From positions 37,013,992 through 37,077,991 of the forward strand of contig CM067069.1 of the NCBI GenBank assembly GCA_033980235.1: a DNA stretch of 64,000 nucleotides. The letters are read 5' to 3'. Source of the DNA: Diadema setosum. Lineage: Eukaryota; Echinodermata; Echinoidea; Diadematoida; Diadematidae. Every line of letters starts with the position of its first letter. The stretch's first letter is position 1. Below are positions 34,110 through 46,300 of the stretch, piece after piece. The notes beneath the pieces are model-generated. The model had not been told where the DNA came from. It did no database searches and was given only the letters and a program-made list of their open reading frames with translations. The position numbers and the translations under genes are program-made.

Positions 34110-34234
34110 TAGAGGATTACATTACTCATCGGTGCATCTGCCCTTCTCTTTCAACCTGCAGATACCGTGTTCATTGTTGGCTATAGCACCTGAAGGTACG
34201 CAGCTCTGAAACAAAGAGACAGAGTTCTTATTTA
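34110..34234 (+). repeat. 3' LTR, 125 bp
   Basis: One mismatch to the 5' LTR, preceded by the polypurine tract and followed by the GACTG duplication. Confidence 0.9.
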
Positions 34235-34295
34235 GACTGCGATCCGATACACTTCGGTTGGTGGCCGGAAGCGATTAAACTTCCAGTGAATGACC

Positions 34296-35691
34296 GATAA
34301 GAGAAGATCCCTGTGAAATGGGGTATTACAACGCGACACTAATAATTGGTTGCAATAGCGACAGGCTTTTTTACAAAGTTACAACCTGAACCATATAATG
34401 TATTTTGAAGTCTGTGGCTGAGAAACATATATTACCGTACGATAGCTGGGAAGGATGCTGATTTGAGGCGGCATTTTTTTTTCATAGATCCATTCAGGCA
34501 GACTTGTTAACCCTTCAGGTGTAATGATAGTACAGGGCACAAGTAATAGGCCTATCACTGATTTGAAATGCTCAGGTGACGAAATATCAAAAAATTACGG
34601 TGGAAAGCTATATATGCAGAGAATACATCTGTAGTCCCCGCAATACTCCCGAACCCAAATCACTCATTATTGATTTAGCTATATAACACCAATACAAATA
34701 AAAAAAAACATTCAGTAACAGAACTTTCGAGATTATTGTCATTATCATTAATCGTGTAGACAAAGAAGTTCATCAGAAGCGACCAACAACTGTTCGCTCG
34801 CCGAATGCGGGATGCTTAAAGGGGATGTCATGAATCTGATCAGTGGAAATCAATCTGGATGCTATATAGGGGATGATTGTTCCAATATTCGTGGGATTTA
34901 TTTAAGAGTAGAATTATTATTATGTATGTATTGTTGTGTGAAAATTATTTGCTTTAGAATGGTCTCATATTTGAATAATGTGCAGTTCAATGTTTCCAGG
35001 TTAGCATGCCTGTACAGTGTCGGAGGATAGTTAACGGTCCGTCACTCATTGATGGTAGAGTGACACACATCGCTCTCATCCAAGCGTCTGAGAAAATGTT
35101 TACTCTGACAGTATCGCTACGAGGAACTGGTTTGCTGGTTAGTACGGACGCCAGCTGCAAGAACACTTCGTTTCCAACCACCACGTAGATTTGGTAACTT
35201 CGCTTCATCAAAAGGTTTTTTTTTTTTCAGAGAATATTGACCAAAAGACTGCTCCTGTAATGTATTACGATTCGTTGACGTTTCTTTCCTCACATCCTAT
35301 AGTATTAAAGAATTGCATAAAACTGATCACTCCCATTAGATTTCATAGGCAGGGATCCACTTAGTTGTTGCTACATGTAGGTAGGGCATCCTTCCTGCAA
35401 GCTTGATGGTACATAACAAGTTAAAGGAAACTTGTGTGAACAATACATGCATAAAATCTGAATTCATTCCAGAAGAAATCTGTTCACCAACTACTAAAAC
35501 AGTGCAAGTTCTTGAATTTCACTTAAAGAATGCCAATTTCTGGTTTTTTCTCTCTCTGTGTGTCTCTCTGTCTCTCTCTCTATTTCTCTCCAAACAGAAA
35601 CAACCCGAATGCCTTATTTACGTTTTAAAGGGGACAAATGCTGTAGAAAAAAAAAATGATTTCAAGATGATCTGTCTTTTTCACAATGCAG
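34296..35691. other. Intergenic spacer with an ambiguous open segment
   Basis: 34987-35211 is open on both strands with protein-like composition (the minus strand reads VVGNEVFLQLASVL, the plus strand RVTHIALIQASEKM). Splice borders are poor on both, so no gene is called. A (CT)n-like tract lies at 35552-35588. Confidence 0.35.
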
Positions 35692-35861
35692 TCACAAACA
35701 TTTTAAAGTCACTCGAAAGAAGACCAGGGCCGTCCTTTCGCACTCGGGGTCAGATTGATCAGGACACAATGGAGCACCAATGGAGGCCACGTATCCATGG
35801 ATACGTCTTTTCTGACGATGAACCCAGACCCCCTCATTATCTTTCCGGGGAAGTGGTATAG
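35692..35861 (+). CDS. Candidate terminal exon of an unrecognised gene
   Basis: A pyrimidine run and CACAATGCAG precede a phase-1 exon of 56 codons ending in TAG. Its composition is protein-like (LERRPGPSFRTRGQIDQDT, HGYVFSDDEPRPPHYLSG, end EVV), Pro/Arg/acidic as in cytoplasmic tails. No partner exon was found upstream, where an LTR element and repeats intervene. It could be a remnant. Confidence 0.35.
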
Positions 35862-36096
35862 TTGAATGCTGCAGATGTACATAAGCTTTGAGGTGCTGCT
35901 GATATTTATTAGCCGTTTACGAGTATTTCGGAAGTAATAAGATGCCCCTCCATTTTACAACTTTTCTAACAGTTTACAACTACATTGTTGCTTTAAAATA
36001 GTTACCCTTTCCAAATAAAGCGTATACAATAAGAGATTACATGTAAACACACGCAATTATAGTAGGTCTGATTAATTCAATACATGTGTATATATA

Positions 36097-37011
36097 TGTG
36101 ACCCTGCACCTCAAAGCAATCAAAAAGTCGCCAGACATGAATTTTTAGTTCAGACCATATGTGACCGTGCACCTCGAAACGAACATAAAGTCGCACACAC
36201 TGATTTTGCGTGAGGACTGAAAATAAGTGAAATGGGTCAACCTAGCCGAACTTGAGAGCTTAGATAGGTTAGGAGAGTCCATTTGATTTGAGTTATACAT
36301 CATTTTAAAGCTTAAAGTCTGCTCTTTCAGAATATGGTCTTAACTTAAAATTCTTGTCTGGCGACTTTTTGTTTGTTTTGAGGTGCAGTGTCACATATTC
36401 TAAAAGAGCAGACTTTAAGCTTTAAAATGATGTATAACTCAAAACAAATAGACTATCCTAACCGATGTAAATATTGGAAAGAAAGCACAAACTCAGGGAA
36501 AGGGTGAACTGAGAAAAGAGGCTCTGAAGTACAGTGTCTATTCAAGCGCTTAATCTTTGATACCAAACCGTGCTGGCTGTGCGATGAATGGGACAAAAAA
36601 CAGGAAGTAAACTACCAGAGTAACAATAATGAAGGGATTATTACATTAAACTGAAATTAAGTATGCCTCATTAACACATTCTGTCCATAATTAATGCCAA
36701 TTTTCAAAGCAGTAGCACTAAAAGTGAAGAAAGTGGACAAGGTTTTTTTCAGAAATGAAGAAGGGATTCTAAAGACACACCTAATCACACTATTCTACCA
36801 AAAATGTTTGAGATAAACTGCTAAAAAAAACCCCACAGTTTCCTGCCCGTTTTATTATACCAAAGTTTAGCATAATGTAAAAGAACACCCGCTCTTTCAG
36901 AAGATATGAAAAAGTCAAGTTCGGCTAGGTTGACCCATTTCACTTTATTTTCAGTCCTCACGCAAAATCAGTATGTGCGAATTTATGTTCGTTTTGAGGT
37001 GCACGGTCACA
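36097..37011. mobile_element. Family X MITE (TA target), outer copy
   Basis: TGTGACCCTGCACCTC at the left and GAGGTGCACGGTCACA at the right are flanked by TA (36095-36096, 37012-37013), as in Tc1/mariner-type insertion. The interior matches the X copy at 49081-49777 in reverse orientation (AAGCGCTTAATC, CCGTGCTGG, AATTTTAAAGC). It is interrupted by a second X copy. No open frame. Confidence 0.8.
36160..36395. mobile_element. Family X MITE inserted into family X (inner copy, 236 bp)
   Basis: TGTGACCGTGCACCTC to GAGGTGCAGTGTCACA, flanked by TA at 36158-36159 and 36396-36397. The surrounding outer copy reads AGACCATA before and TTCTAAAAGAG after, which rejoin at one TA to match the uninterrupted family. 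Inner and outer copies are in opposite orientation. The inner one is internally deleted. Confidence 0.85.
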
Positions 37012-37144
37012 TAACTATAATGCATCCATATTTATTAGGATACACTCAGCAAAAAAAAAGTAGACACTTTTCGAGTTCATAATTGTCACAGAAAATGTTG
37101 ATGAAAATCAATGTATTATTTATCATATCAAGGGTAATTTAATT

Positions 37145-38126
37145 CTCGCTATCGCCAATGACGTAAAAAAGTACCCGGATGTTGATTTAAGCGTCAGTTA
37201 CGGTGCATTACGGGATAGTCCGGTAGCAAAGTCACTTCCGTTCGTACGCGCGTGATACGTGACTATGCTATTTACACACACAACCGACTGTATTCTACGT
37301 GTACTTCCTGTTTTCTCGACTTGAATTACAGCTTTAACATGATTTGATATTTCTCCATTCTTAAAAAAAAAAATTGTTGTTAATACGACTATTGGTTGTT
37401 ACTGCGAAGCTGCCATGTGTTGTTCGCAAGACAATAAAAAAAAAAAAATCTGCAGAAATAGGACCCTTACTGGCACGCGAGACGTGACGTGGCCGCGTGG
37501 GGGAAGTTTGCGGGTGACTCCCCAGCACAGTACGTGCACGCGCGACTTACTAGTAGTGGTAGTAGGCCTAGTGCCTACGTACTTACTTGGAAGAAGTTGC
37601 TAAGTTGATAAGTTCGAGATCACGGTTCGTTCCCGATTGTGTTCGCGACATTTCGACAGAGAAAAAAAAAAGATGGGCATTACATGACGATATCCAGGTG
37701 GGTGAATATTTTTCAGCATATTTTCAACGTATGCAGAGATGACTGATCTGTGATGTGCACATCGATCGCATGATCAAGCAGTACGCTGTACCGGTATGTG
37801 TTAGATTATACGTGCAGTGGTGCATGCTGATGCAAGGCCGGCCGCTGGCCTAGGGCAATGCATGCGGGGACTGCAGTGTACGAGTATGACAGGCCTGGCC
37901 ACTGGCTGGCATGGCTCGGGCGGTACAGCCGCCTATTATACAATGTACTGTACTAGTATCCGTCAAAATTGGTGGTCGGCGCGGCGCTATAGGTAAGGTA
38001 CACGTACGCGCACGATAGCGCTGTGCAAATTATGCCCCGCGCCGGAAGTGCCCTTGCTACGAAGTGCACTAAATCTTGACGAAAAAGCCATATCCGGGTA
38101 CTTTTTACGTCATTGGCGATAGCGAC
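37145..38126. mobile_element. 982-bp TIR element with a CpG-rich interior
   Basis: CTCGCTATCGCCAATGACGT at the left mirrors ACGTCATTGGCGATAGCGAC at the right, and the match continues to about 33 bp (GTACCCGGA/TCCGGGTAC). AATT flanks both ends (37141-37144, 38127-38130). The interior (37450-38050) is unusually rich in CG dinucleotides and ACGTG/CACGTG-like words compared with the AT-rich neighbourhood. No long frame. Confidence 0.8.
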
Positions 38127-38130
38127 AATT

Positions 38131-38982
38131 GGCTGTCAACATACTGAGTAAATACAAAGGGAAACTTTACGAGTGAGTGAACACACTTGTTTTTGTCCTC
38201 AAAGGTACAAAAGTCAAAAATGAAACAAAAAATAACATAATTGCCTGCCATTTGCAAATGCCCTTTAAGAAAATAATGATAGCAAAATAGCAATTCAAAA
38301 CAATGATATACATTAACGAAAAAATAAATTTTTGTTTTCTTTATTTCTTTATAACCTCGAACAGAATCAAAGTGTGAAAATGAAGAACTAACTTTCTGTC
38401 GACCCAGACCTCAAAATAATGCAGTATATGGAGTAAGGGAACAAAGTTGATTGAATGAACAGAATTTCTTTATTTCATTCATTCACGTTATAGTTATTTC
38501 AGAATCAAAAGACAAATTCAAGAACCAAATATAATTTACAATTTCACGAATTTGAGATATCAATTCACAATCCCACCATTTTTAATATTACTTATTCTCT
38601 CATTTCATTTGAATTTCCTTTTGACAGAATATTTTTCATTTCCCTCTGATATTTTGTTGCCTTTATTGATCTTCTGGGCTTCGAAGATATTGTAGACATC
38701 ATAGGTATATTTTTGCAACTGAATTCGTGTTTTCATTGTGTTAAGTTTGTCTTTTGTTTTTATTGTTACATGGATGAGCATCTACGCATGAAAGACTTGT
38801 TCATTTTGCACTTTTTATTTTTGAGCCTTGGAAGAGAAAAATAAAGGTGTTAACTAATAAAATGCTTAAGGTTTCCTTTTTTCCCCAACTGAATTACCTT
38901 TCTATATATAGCCAAAAGGTCTATTGAGAAATAATTATAAACGTAAAAACTGCTTACTTTCTTGGGGTTTTTTTGTCTTTGG

Positions 38983-39068
<86 letters not shown>

Positions 39069-39077
39069 ATATGCATG

Positions 39078-39111
<34 letters not shown>

Positions 39112-42076
39112 GATATTCAATGGCTGTGGTTACTATATGCAGCAAATTCAAGTAGGAAGCAGAAGCTACCTCTGACGGAATAATTGGCTAATTTTGGTAT
39201 ATACCTTTACATGTATTAGATAGGCCAGCAAAAGTGATTGTCAAAATACAGTAACAGATTTCTAACCGTTCCACGAACTCGTTTTATTTGGAATAACTCC
39301 TTGTATGAAAGAAAGTCATGGTATAAATGTACTTAAAATCATATCAGGCAGATTCATTGTTATCAATACATATCTATCATCTCTAGAAAAAGCCCACATT
39401 TGAATGTGTAGAATTATCATGCTTGATTATGTTTACAATGAGGTCGTTTGTGTGTGTTTGTGCACATTTTGTATTCATTGTGTAATTGAGGGGTTTAACA
39501 AACGAACAAATATACAAAGACAAAATTTTGAAACAATCTATTCCGGTGCCAATTGCTGAATTCAATTGAGTTTCATTTGTACAGCAAAATATCACTTGTG
39601 ACCTTAACGTTGTGTCCAATAGAACACTGAGTTTTCATTTATCAGTATTTTAAGTTTCAGTTTAATCTTAACAACGCACTATGAAAATAATATATTGCTG
39701 CTGTCAATTCATTTCAATGATATGACTTTACTGTGATTATGAAATATAGATATCTATAAAATATTTACATCTTTGTACTTGTTCTCAAAGCCATCGAGTC
39801 TACTTCTATGAAATTCGCCATCGGTGACTAGTACAAGGAAGTTATGTTATAATGAACACATATCTAACTCACCAGAAATGCGATGCAGTAACAAAAAACA
39901 TTAACACACAAAGTGCGTTTGTTGTTTTCCTCTACGATGTAATGACAAATAGTAAAGCTGTATTCCGAATAGAAGCTCATGATATATTGTTTAACTTTGT
40001 TGTATTTACTAAACCTTTCGTTAGAAAACTTATCGCCCACGATTACTTATTTGGCGCACGAAAGTCGAAATTCAGCAACATTCACCAAATAATGCAAAAA
40101 GTGAAATTTACAGTTCATTGTATAAAGTTAAAGGAAGCAAAGAGAATAAACCTTTATTGCTAATACACAATAATATATACTGCTCTACAACTTCGTAAGA
40201 ATTATAAACCAAAATGCTCTCATGAATACAGATGTCTATACACAACTGTAATATAACACGGAAACATAAAATCACAATTGTCGCGGTAGTTTTATTCTCC
40301 AGCGATCCTCTACATAAGTTTGCATGTTAGCCATTGTATCCACTTAATTCTAACCACTTAATTCTATTGGAATTTTTATTGAAATCAAGTTAAGTAAATG
40401 TAGGCCTACTTCTTATAGACATCAAGCTTATGAGGAGATACAAATCGTAGCAATGGTTGACTTCGGGGATGCTGAGTACATGTATACACAAAAGCAAGCA
40501 GACATTATTGTAACACTGCCACATAGGTCCTATTCTACAAGTTGAATGGAAAGAAGGGACACGTTTGGTTAGTACATAGTTATTGTAGTTATACTTACCA
40601 CTATGCGAAAGTAGACATGATGCACCGCGCATCAAATGCAACCTCAAAGTTGACCCACAGTCTCTTATATCAATTTATTACGTCCCGTAAGGAAGTGAAA
40701 AGATGAAATGGAACGTTATTAAACCACTTTTGACATAGTCAAGTACCTATGTTTAACGTTTGTACAAATGCAAAGGCATAATTATTACAATGATACTAAA
40801 GTTAGTGGAATATAAACATCAGTAAAGCATCGTCAGCATGATGACACATTGTATTAACTAAAATGTTACTCTGTAAAAAAACATGAACACACAGTAGACT
40901 GTTTTTAAGTGGCTATTCATTTGGAGTCATTTTTGGAGCTTTAGATATATATATCAGTTCGCTTCTTTTGCATCACATCCCATGCAAATTATGAAATTAA
41001 TCATATAAAGAGCTGTTTTTTTTTTTAACAAGCAGTGACGCAAGGTACACTATTCAAATGAAAATACATTACAGCATGAAGAATACATTCTTACAACAAC
41101 ATAACCTCGTTATAACTGGTTCATTGTTGTAAATGCATTCAAAACAATAATGTTGCCTATTTAAAATTAATATTTATGTCATTAAAATCTTTGCCCAAGA
41201 AAACGAATACAATACGCAACAAGACTTGAACATAATTGAGATACACAAAGTATGAAATGTTCAGTAAAACAAAGTCCCAAAATATCTAAACAGCAACAAT
41301 GGCAAATGACTTTACTTGCTTGCTTTATTTTCTGTCAATACAGGACTTTCTTTATTATATGTGAATGTAATTGAGTTCGCAAAACGCATGCAACCAACGA
41401 ATTTCAAAATTGCAGGAAAAGCCCTCACGCGTCTCTCCACGGCTTTGACTACAACGTCTTCTACGGTTTTTTTTTTTTCTGTCTTTAGTAACAAAAACAA
41501 CATCTTGAGACATATATTAATGATGCTATATGACCCTTGGGAATCGTGGATCAAATGAGTAAAAGTCAAAATAAATGTATGACCACGGCACAAAGATTTA
41601 TTGACTTTGTAGGTGATATTTTTAGTGTGCAGTTAGTGTGTAGTTGATCCACAATATTCCAATCAGATCTGGAATATCTCCTCGTTAGATATGAAGAAAA
41701 AGGGTAATGTTAACTTTCCTACTGTTAATTCTAAGCAACTTCGCGCGATAAGCACCGATCGTTGTAATCGAACTCATCTCAAACGGATTACTTCACAAGG
41801 CAAGTGCTAGAGGGTAGCATGTACTAACGATTGAGACAGCCACATTCACCTGATCAAAAGTGGTACCTCGTTATAATCGTAGGGTTTCCGTGTAACATCA
41901 AACACAAGTAACGAACTCTATTTTCCATGACAAAATAAATACCGTAGGCATCAAATATAATTACAGACAAAGAAATCAACTAGCAAAGAGGAATCAATAA
42001 TAATGAAGAGTTTTACATGACACGTGTACATAAACTGCCTGTTTGCGTTCATGAAAATCTTTTACATGAACACAAT
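38131..42076. other. Long AT-rich gene-free stretch with (TA)n at 38983-39112
   Basis: Apart from the TA microsatellite, no exon, RNA gene or inverted-repeat element was recognised. Open frames near 39852-40163 and 41312-41593 lack domain features. Some TAGGCCTA palindromes occur. Confidence 0.45.
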
Positions 42077-42123
42077 CTAGACTGTATCTGCCCAAGTATC
42101 TTCCGTCACATTTGCCACGCCGT
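42077..42123 (-). CDS. Candidate terminal exon, minus strand
   Basis: On the minus strand TTTACTTGCAG precedes a phase-1 segment reading DGVANVTEDTWADTV then TAG (42079-42077). A good acceptor with a protein-like tail suggests a last exon, but it is only 47 bases and no partner is assigned. Confidence 0.3.
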
Positions 42124-42329
42124 CTGCAAGTAAACATGAAGTACATGGGAAACAACGGTAGGCCTATTTCGCCAGTAAAGAAAAGGGAAATGGATTATGA
42201 TGGCGGCAAGTAAGTAAAAGAGAGCAAAGGAGAGTTACATTTTTAACTGCACACCTGTTTTTCACGTATGACTACATCTTTGCAATAGATAACGTACGTA
42301 CAGGGAAGTATTTTGACTATAATGTTCTT

Positions 42330-42685
42330 TTAAAGGCATAATTTACCATTTGCAGATGAATGCATTAGTGCTTTAAAATAGTTCTAAAATGTGAGTTAGG
42401 GAGAGAAACAACCACTGTCAAAATTTGAATCCGTATAATCAATGTTAAGTGTTGTTAAATACACAAAATGTGAACAATAGTTATAATAAAAATGTTTCCA
42501 GACTAAACCGTATACAGTTACGGTTTACTGAGAAAAACCCTGATATCTCCTTATATTTTAGGTTTTATTGCAAATATTTCATATGGTAGGATGTTTTATG
42601 ATACAACAGACCTACACATATGCATCAAATGTGATATCTTGAACATTTTGAAATCACTGCTCCCAAAGGTAAACTGGACCTTTAA
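42330..42685. mobile_element. TTAA-target MITE, 356 bp (same family as 8326-8715)
   Basis: TTAAAGGCATAATTTACCAT at the left and CAAAGGTAAACTGGACC then TTTAA at the right, bounded by TTAA. Internal words (ATCAAATGTGATATC, ACTGCTCCCAAAGG) are the inverse of those in the intronic copy at 8326. Confidence 0.75.
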
Positions 42686-43162
42686 GATATGAGAAAAAGG
42701 CGAAGACGCACCAACACACTTACATTTGGCGTTTACTTACAGCATTTTGCAAGTATGGACAAGAAATGAAATTTAGAATAAAAACCACTTACATACACGT
42801 ATATTCAAAACATTCTTCGATATCAAAAAAAAAAACAACACAAAAACTAATGAGCTACAATAGTGACACATATTTCTCAGTATGCTTTAAAATACATCTT
42901 TCTTTTCTTTTATTTTGTACCTTAACCTGTTGAGGATGAGTCCCGAGTATACTCGGGCAAGTGTCTACGGAAATGCGTGTTGTAGCAAAATCAAACCGTA
43001 CTCATTGTCGTGTTTTACTTAATCACTCATTTTTGATAATTTTCGCAAGCTGCTTTCTTACGAGTCAATGTTATATCAGATTTAAACACATATTCTGATT
43101 TCTTGAGATTGTGATTTTTGACGCAAACCAAGTTTACATTTTTTTTATACATGTTTAGGCAA
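42686..43162. other. AT-rich spacer
   Basis: Nothing recognised. A palindromic CCCGAGTATACTCGGG occurs at 42942-42957. Confidence 0.4.
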
Positions 43163-43329
43163 TACTCTCTAAAAAAATCGAGTGAAAATTTTCACTCTAA
43201 AAAGAGTGAATACAAAAAAGAGTGAATTTCGAGTGAAATTGGAGTGAATTTTGAGTGAAAATGCTCATTTTCACTCATTTTGGAGTGACGTCAGGGATCA
43301 CTCCAAAATCTTCGAGTGATCCCTGACGT

Positions 43330-46300
43330 GATGATGATGATGATGATGATCCACAGCATTTGTATGGCGCCATATATCTGTCACAGAAACATTCAAAGGC
43401 GCAGACTCCTCCAAGACAGTTAGCAATTAAATGTCTGGTGAAAAATGTGAGTTTTGAGTGAGGCTTTGAAGTGATCCAGTTTGTCAATTTCACGGAGGAA
43501 AGATGGGAGGGAGTTCCATAGGCGAGGAGCAATAGAGGAAAACGCCCGGTCTCCGTATCCCTTCAGATGTGTGATGGGCACCTGGAGAGTGAGGCCAGAT
43601 GAACGAAGGCCAGGGCGAGGCTGCCGTCGCTCAATTAGGGAAGACAGGTATCCTGGGGCCAGACCATGAATGGCCTTAAAAGTGAGAAGTAAGATCTTGA
43701 AATCAATTCTGTTCTTGATGGGAAGCCAATGCAGCTCAGCCAGGACAGGGGTAATGTGATCATACTTCCTCAGCCCGGTGAGCAAGCGTGCTGCTGCATT
43801 CTGTACTGCTTGAAGTCTGTTCAAGGTTGCAGATGGAAGGCCAGCTAGGAGACTGTTACAAAAATCCAGTCTTGATGTTATGAGTGAATGAATGATGCTT
43901 TCTGCTGCTATCCTTGTAAGCAGAGGTCTAATAGCTGCGATGCTACGAAGCTGGAAGTAAGCAGTCTGGCATACCTGCGAAACATGCCTATCCATCCTCA
44001 TAGACTGGTCAAAGTAGACCCCAAGGTTACGGACGTTATCTGCAGGAGAGACAGACACATCACCGACGTGAAAATCCATGGAGACGATTTTGTTTCTCAT
44101 TTGTGGAGAAGAAATGATGAGGCATTCAGTCTTGTCGTCATTGAGTTTCATGAAGTTCTTCACCATCCATTGTCGGATATCTGACAGGCATTCAGTCATC
44201 CTCGTAGCTGCTGCTGTTTCTTCAGCTGCCACTCTTGGATCGAATGTCACATAAAGTTGAGTGTCATCTGCATAGAAGTGGGGTTCTAAATCATGCTGAC
44301 GTGCTATGTTCCCAAGGGGGGAAGTGTATAGTGTAAACAGTAATGGTCCGAGGACTGAACCTTGTGGGATGCCACAGGTCAGGAAGGCCTGCTCTGACAA
44401 TGTTCCATTGATGTTCACAGACTGTCTTCGGCAATGGAGATAAGATCTGAACCATTGAAGGGCAGTGGCGCCAACTTTGAAATCCTGCTGCAGCCTGTGA
44501 ATGAGGACTTTGTGATCAATTGTGTCAAATGCAGCTGACAAATCCAAGAGAAGTACCATGGCTGCTTTCTTGTTGTCAACTGCTCGCAAGATGTCATCAG
44601 CTATTTTCAGAAGGGCTGTCTCTACGCTGTGGTGTCTCTTATAAGCAGACTGCATCGGCTCATAGAGTTTGCAGACCTGGAGATGTGACATTAGTCTTTT
44701 GGCAACTACTTTCTCGAGGACTTTGGCAAGGAATGGCAAGTTAGATATAGGTCGGTAGCTGCTCATCTTATCCGGATCTAAGGGTGTCTTCTTAAGTACA
44801 GGAGTGACATGGGCGAGCTTCAGCTCATCTGGAAACATTCCTTCCTGTAACGAAGCATTGATTATCCTGGAGATAGGAACGGCCATTAGTTCATAACTCT
44901 CTTTCACAATTGAGGTTGGGATTGGATCCAGGGAGCATGACTTGGCAGGAGAGCTGCGGATAACACTCTGTATTTCTGCCGGAGTTGTGGGCGCGAGTGT
45001 AGTAAGATGTTCATCACTTGAGGTTGTATCACTGTCTGACTCTGGCTCTACAGTAAGAGACATGTTCGACTGTAGATTGCATCTTATAGACTCGATCTTA
45101 CCAATAAAGTACCTTGAGAATTTAGAGGCTACACGACCAGGAGAGGAATGATGCCCTAGTGCCACAGCTGATTCTGTCTTTCTGTACAGAAGCTTGTTGA
45201 TGATGGCATAGAGTGCTTTTTGGTCAGATCCACAATCAACTATTAGTTTATTGTAGTAGGCAGCTTTGGCACACATGAACAACTGCTTGACTCGATTTCT
45301 CTGCTCTTTGAAGAGTTGTTTATCAGATGGGGCACGAGTTTGCCTCCATCGGCGTTCAAGCTGTCGCCGTGTGCGTTTTGCAGTAGCGATAACCTCACTG
45401 TACCAGGGGACAGCCGGCTGTTCCACAACTACACATGTCTTTTCAGGAGCATGTTTGTCCAACAATTCCCTGAGAACCACATTATACTGATGGACTGAGT
45501 CATTCACGGCACCACAGGTGTTAGAGAACAGACCGGAATGTTCCAGGTCAAACCTAAGCTGAGTCGAATCAATAGTCTTCAACTTGCGGTAGGTGATCGT
45601 CTTCTTCACAGGCTTGGGTTTCTCGAGTTGGAGGAGACAGTGGATAGAGCTGTGATCTGATATCGAGTCCTGGATACATACTGAATTTATGCCTTCCACA
45701 TCAATATGGGTGATGATCAGATCTAAAATGTGACCTGACTCGTGAGTAGGCTCATCCACAATCTGCTGCAGATTATGATCTAGGAGAAGTCTCTGGAAAG
45801 CTTTAGTGTCATTGGATTGTTGGTTTTCCCAGTGGATGTTAAAGTCACCAAGAATGAACAATTTCCCAGTGAACAAGGAATGTCTATCTAACAAAACTGA
45901 GAACTCATGGATGAACTCAGTAAACGTACAACAATTCTTACGTGATGGTGGTGGACGGTAAACAACAATTACCTTAATCCTTGCAGTACCATGTGACAAA
46001 TCAGTTTCCATAAACTCAAATGATTTAGGTTGAATGTTGGTTCTTACTGCTTTTGAGCACAGACTTGATTTGTACAAAAGACCTACACCTCCACCCCTGC
46101 GATACTTTCGAGGGACATGAAGCAGTCTGTATCCAGAAGGAGTTACTCTCGCTGCGCTCTGGGGCTCGCCCGACTTGAACCAAGTTTCAGTCAATGCTAG
46201 AACATCAATATCATGGTCTATCAGATGATCCTTAATTAAATCAGATTTATTGCATGCTGATTGACAGTTAATCAGACCAAGAGTAAAGAGAGCATGCACA

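Larger units (their letters stand above)
28896..34239 (+). mobile_element. Ty3/gypsy-type LTR retrotransposon, complete but disabled
   Basis: LTRs at 28901-29025 and 34110-34234 (125 bp, one difference: A28922 versus G34131) are flanked by a perfect GACTG duplication at 28896-28900 and 34235-34239. The order primer site, gag, protease, reverse transcriptase, RNase H, integrase, polypurine tract is complete, and RT before integrase defines the Ty3/gypsy class. LTR ends are TAGAGG...TTATTTA rather than TG...CA. The coding part has one frameshift and three stops. The near-identical LTRs suggest recent insertion. Confidence 0.9.
28679..34295. mobile_element. Foldback MITE split by the LTR retrotransposon
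   Basis: Left arm 28679-28747 (GCTTCCGGCC, CCGAAGTGTA, GCAGTC) mirrors right arm 34235-34295 (GACTGC, TACACTTCGG, GGCCGGAAGC). Between the arms lie about 150 bp of MITE interior and then the whole LTR element, which sits exactly at the inner edge of the right arm. The outer end of each arm is eroded. Confidence 0.65.

Noticed and set aside
34987..35211. Protein-like open segment on both strands
   Set aside because: Strand could not be decided and splice borders are poor, so no gene was called.
38924..39183. Tyr/Ile repeat open frames
   Set aside because: Translations of a (TA)n microsatellite. The same applies near 11250, 22500 and 56270.
43326..43350. Possible CRISPR-like or short tandem array (GATGATGAT)
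   Set aside because: It is the triplet tail of the LINE. No CRISPR repeats with spacers occur in the window.
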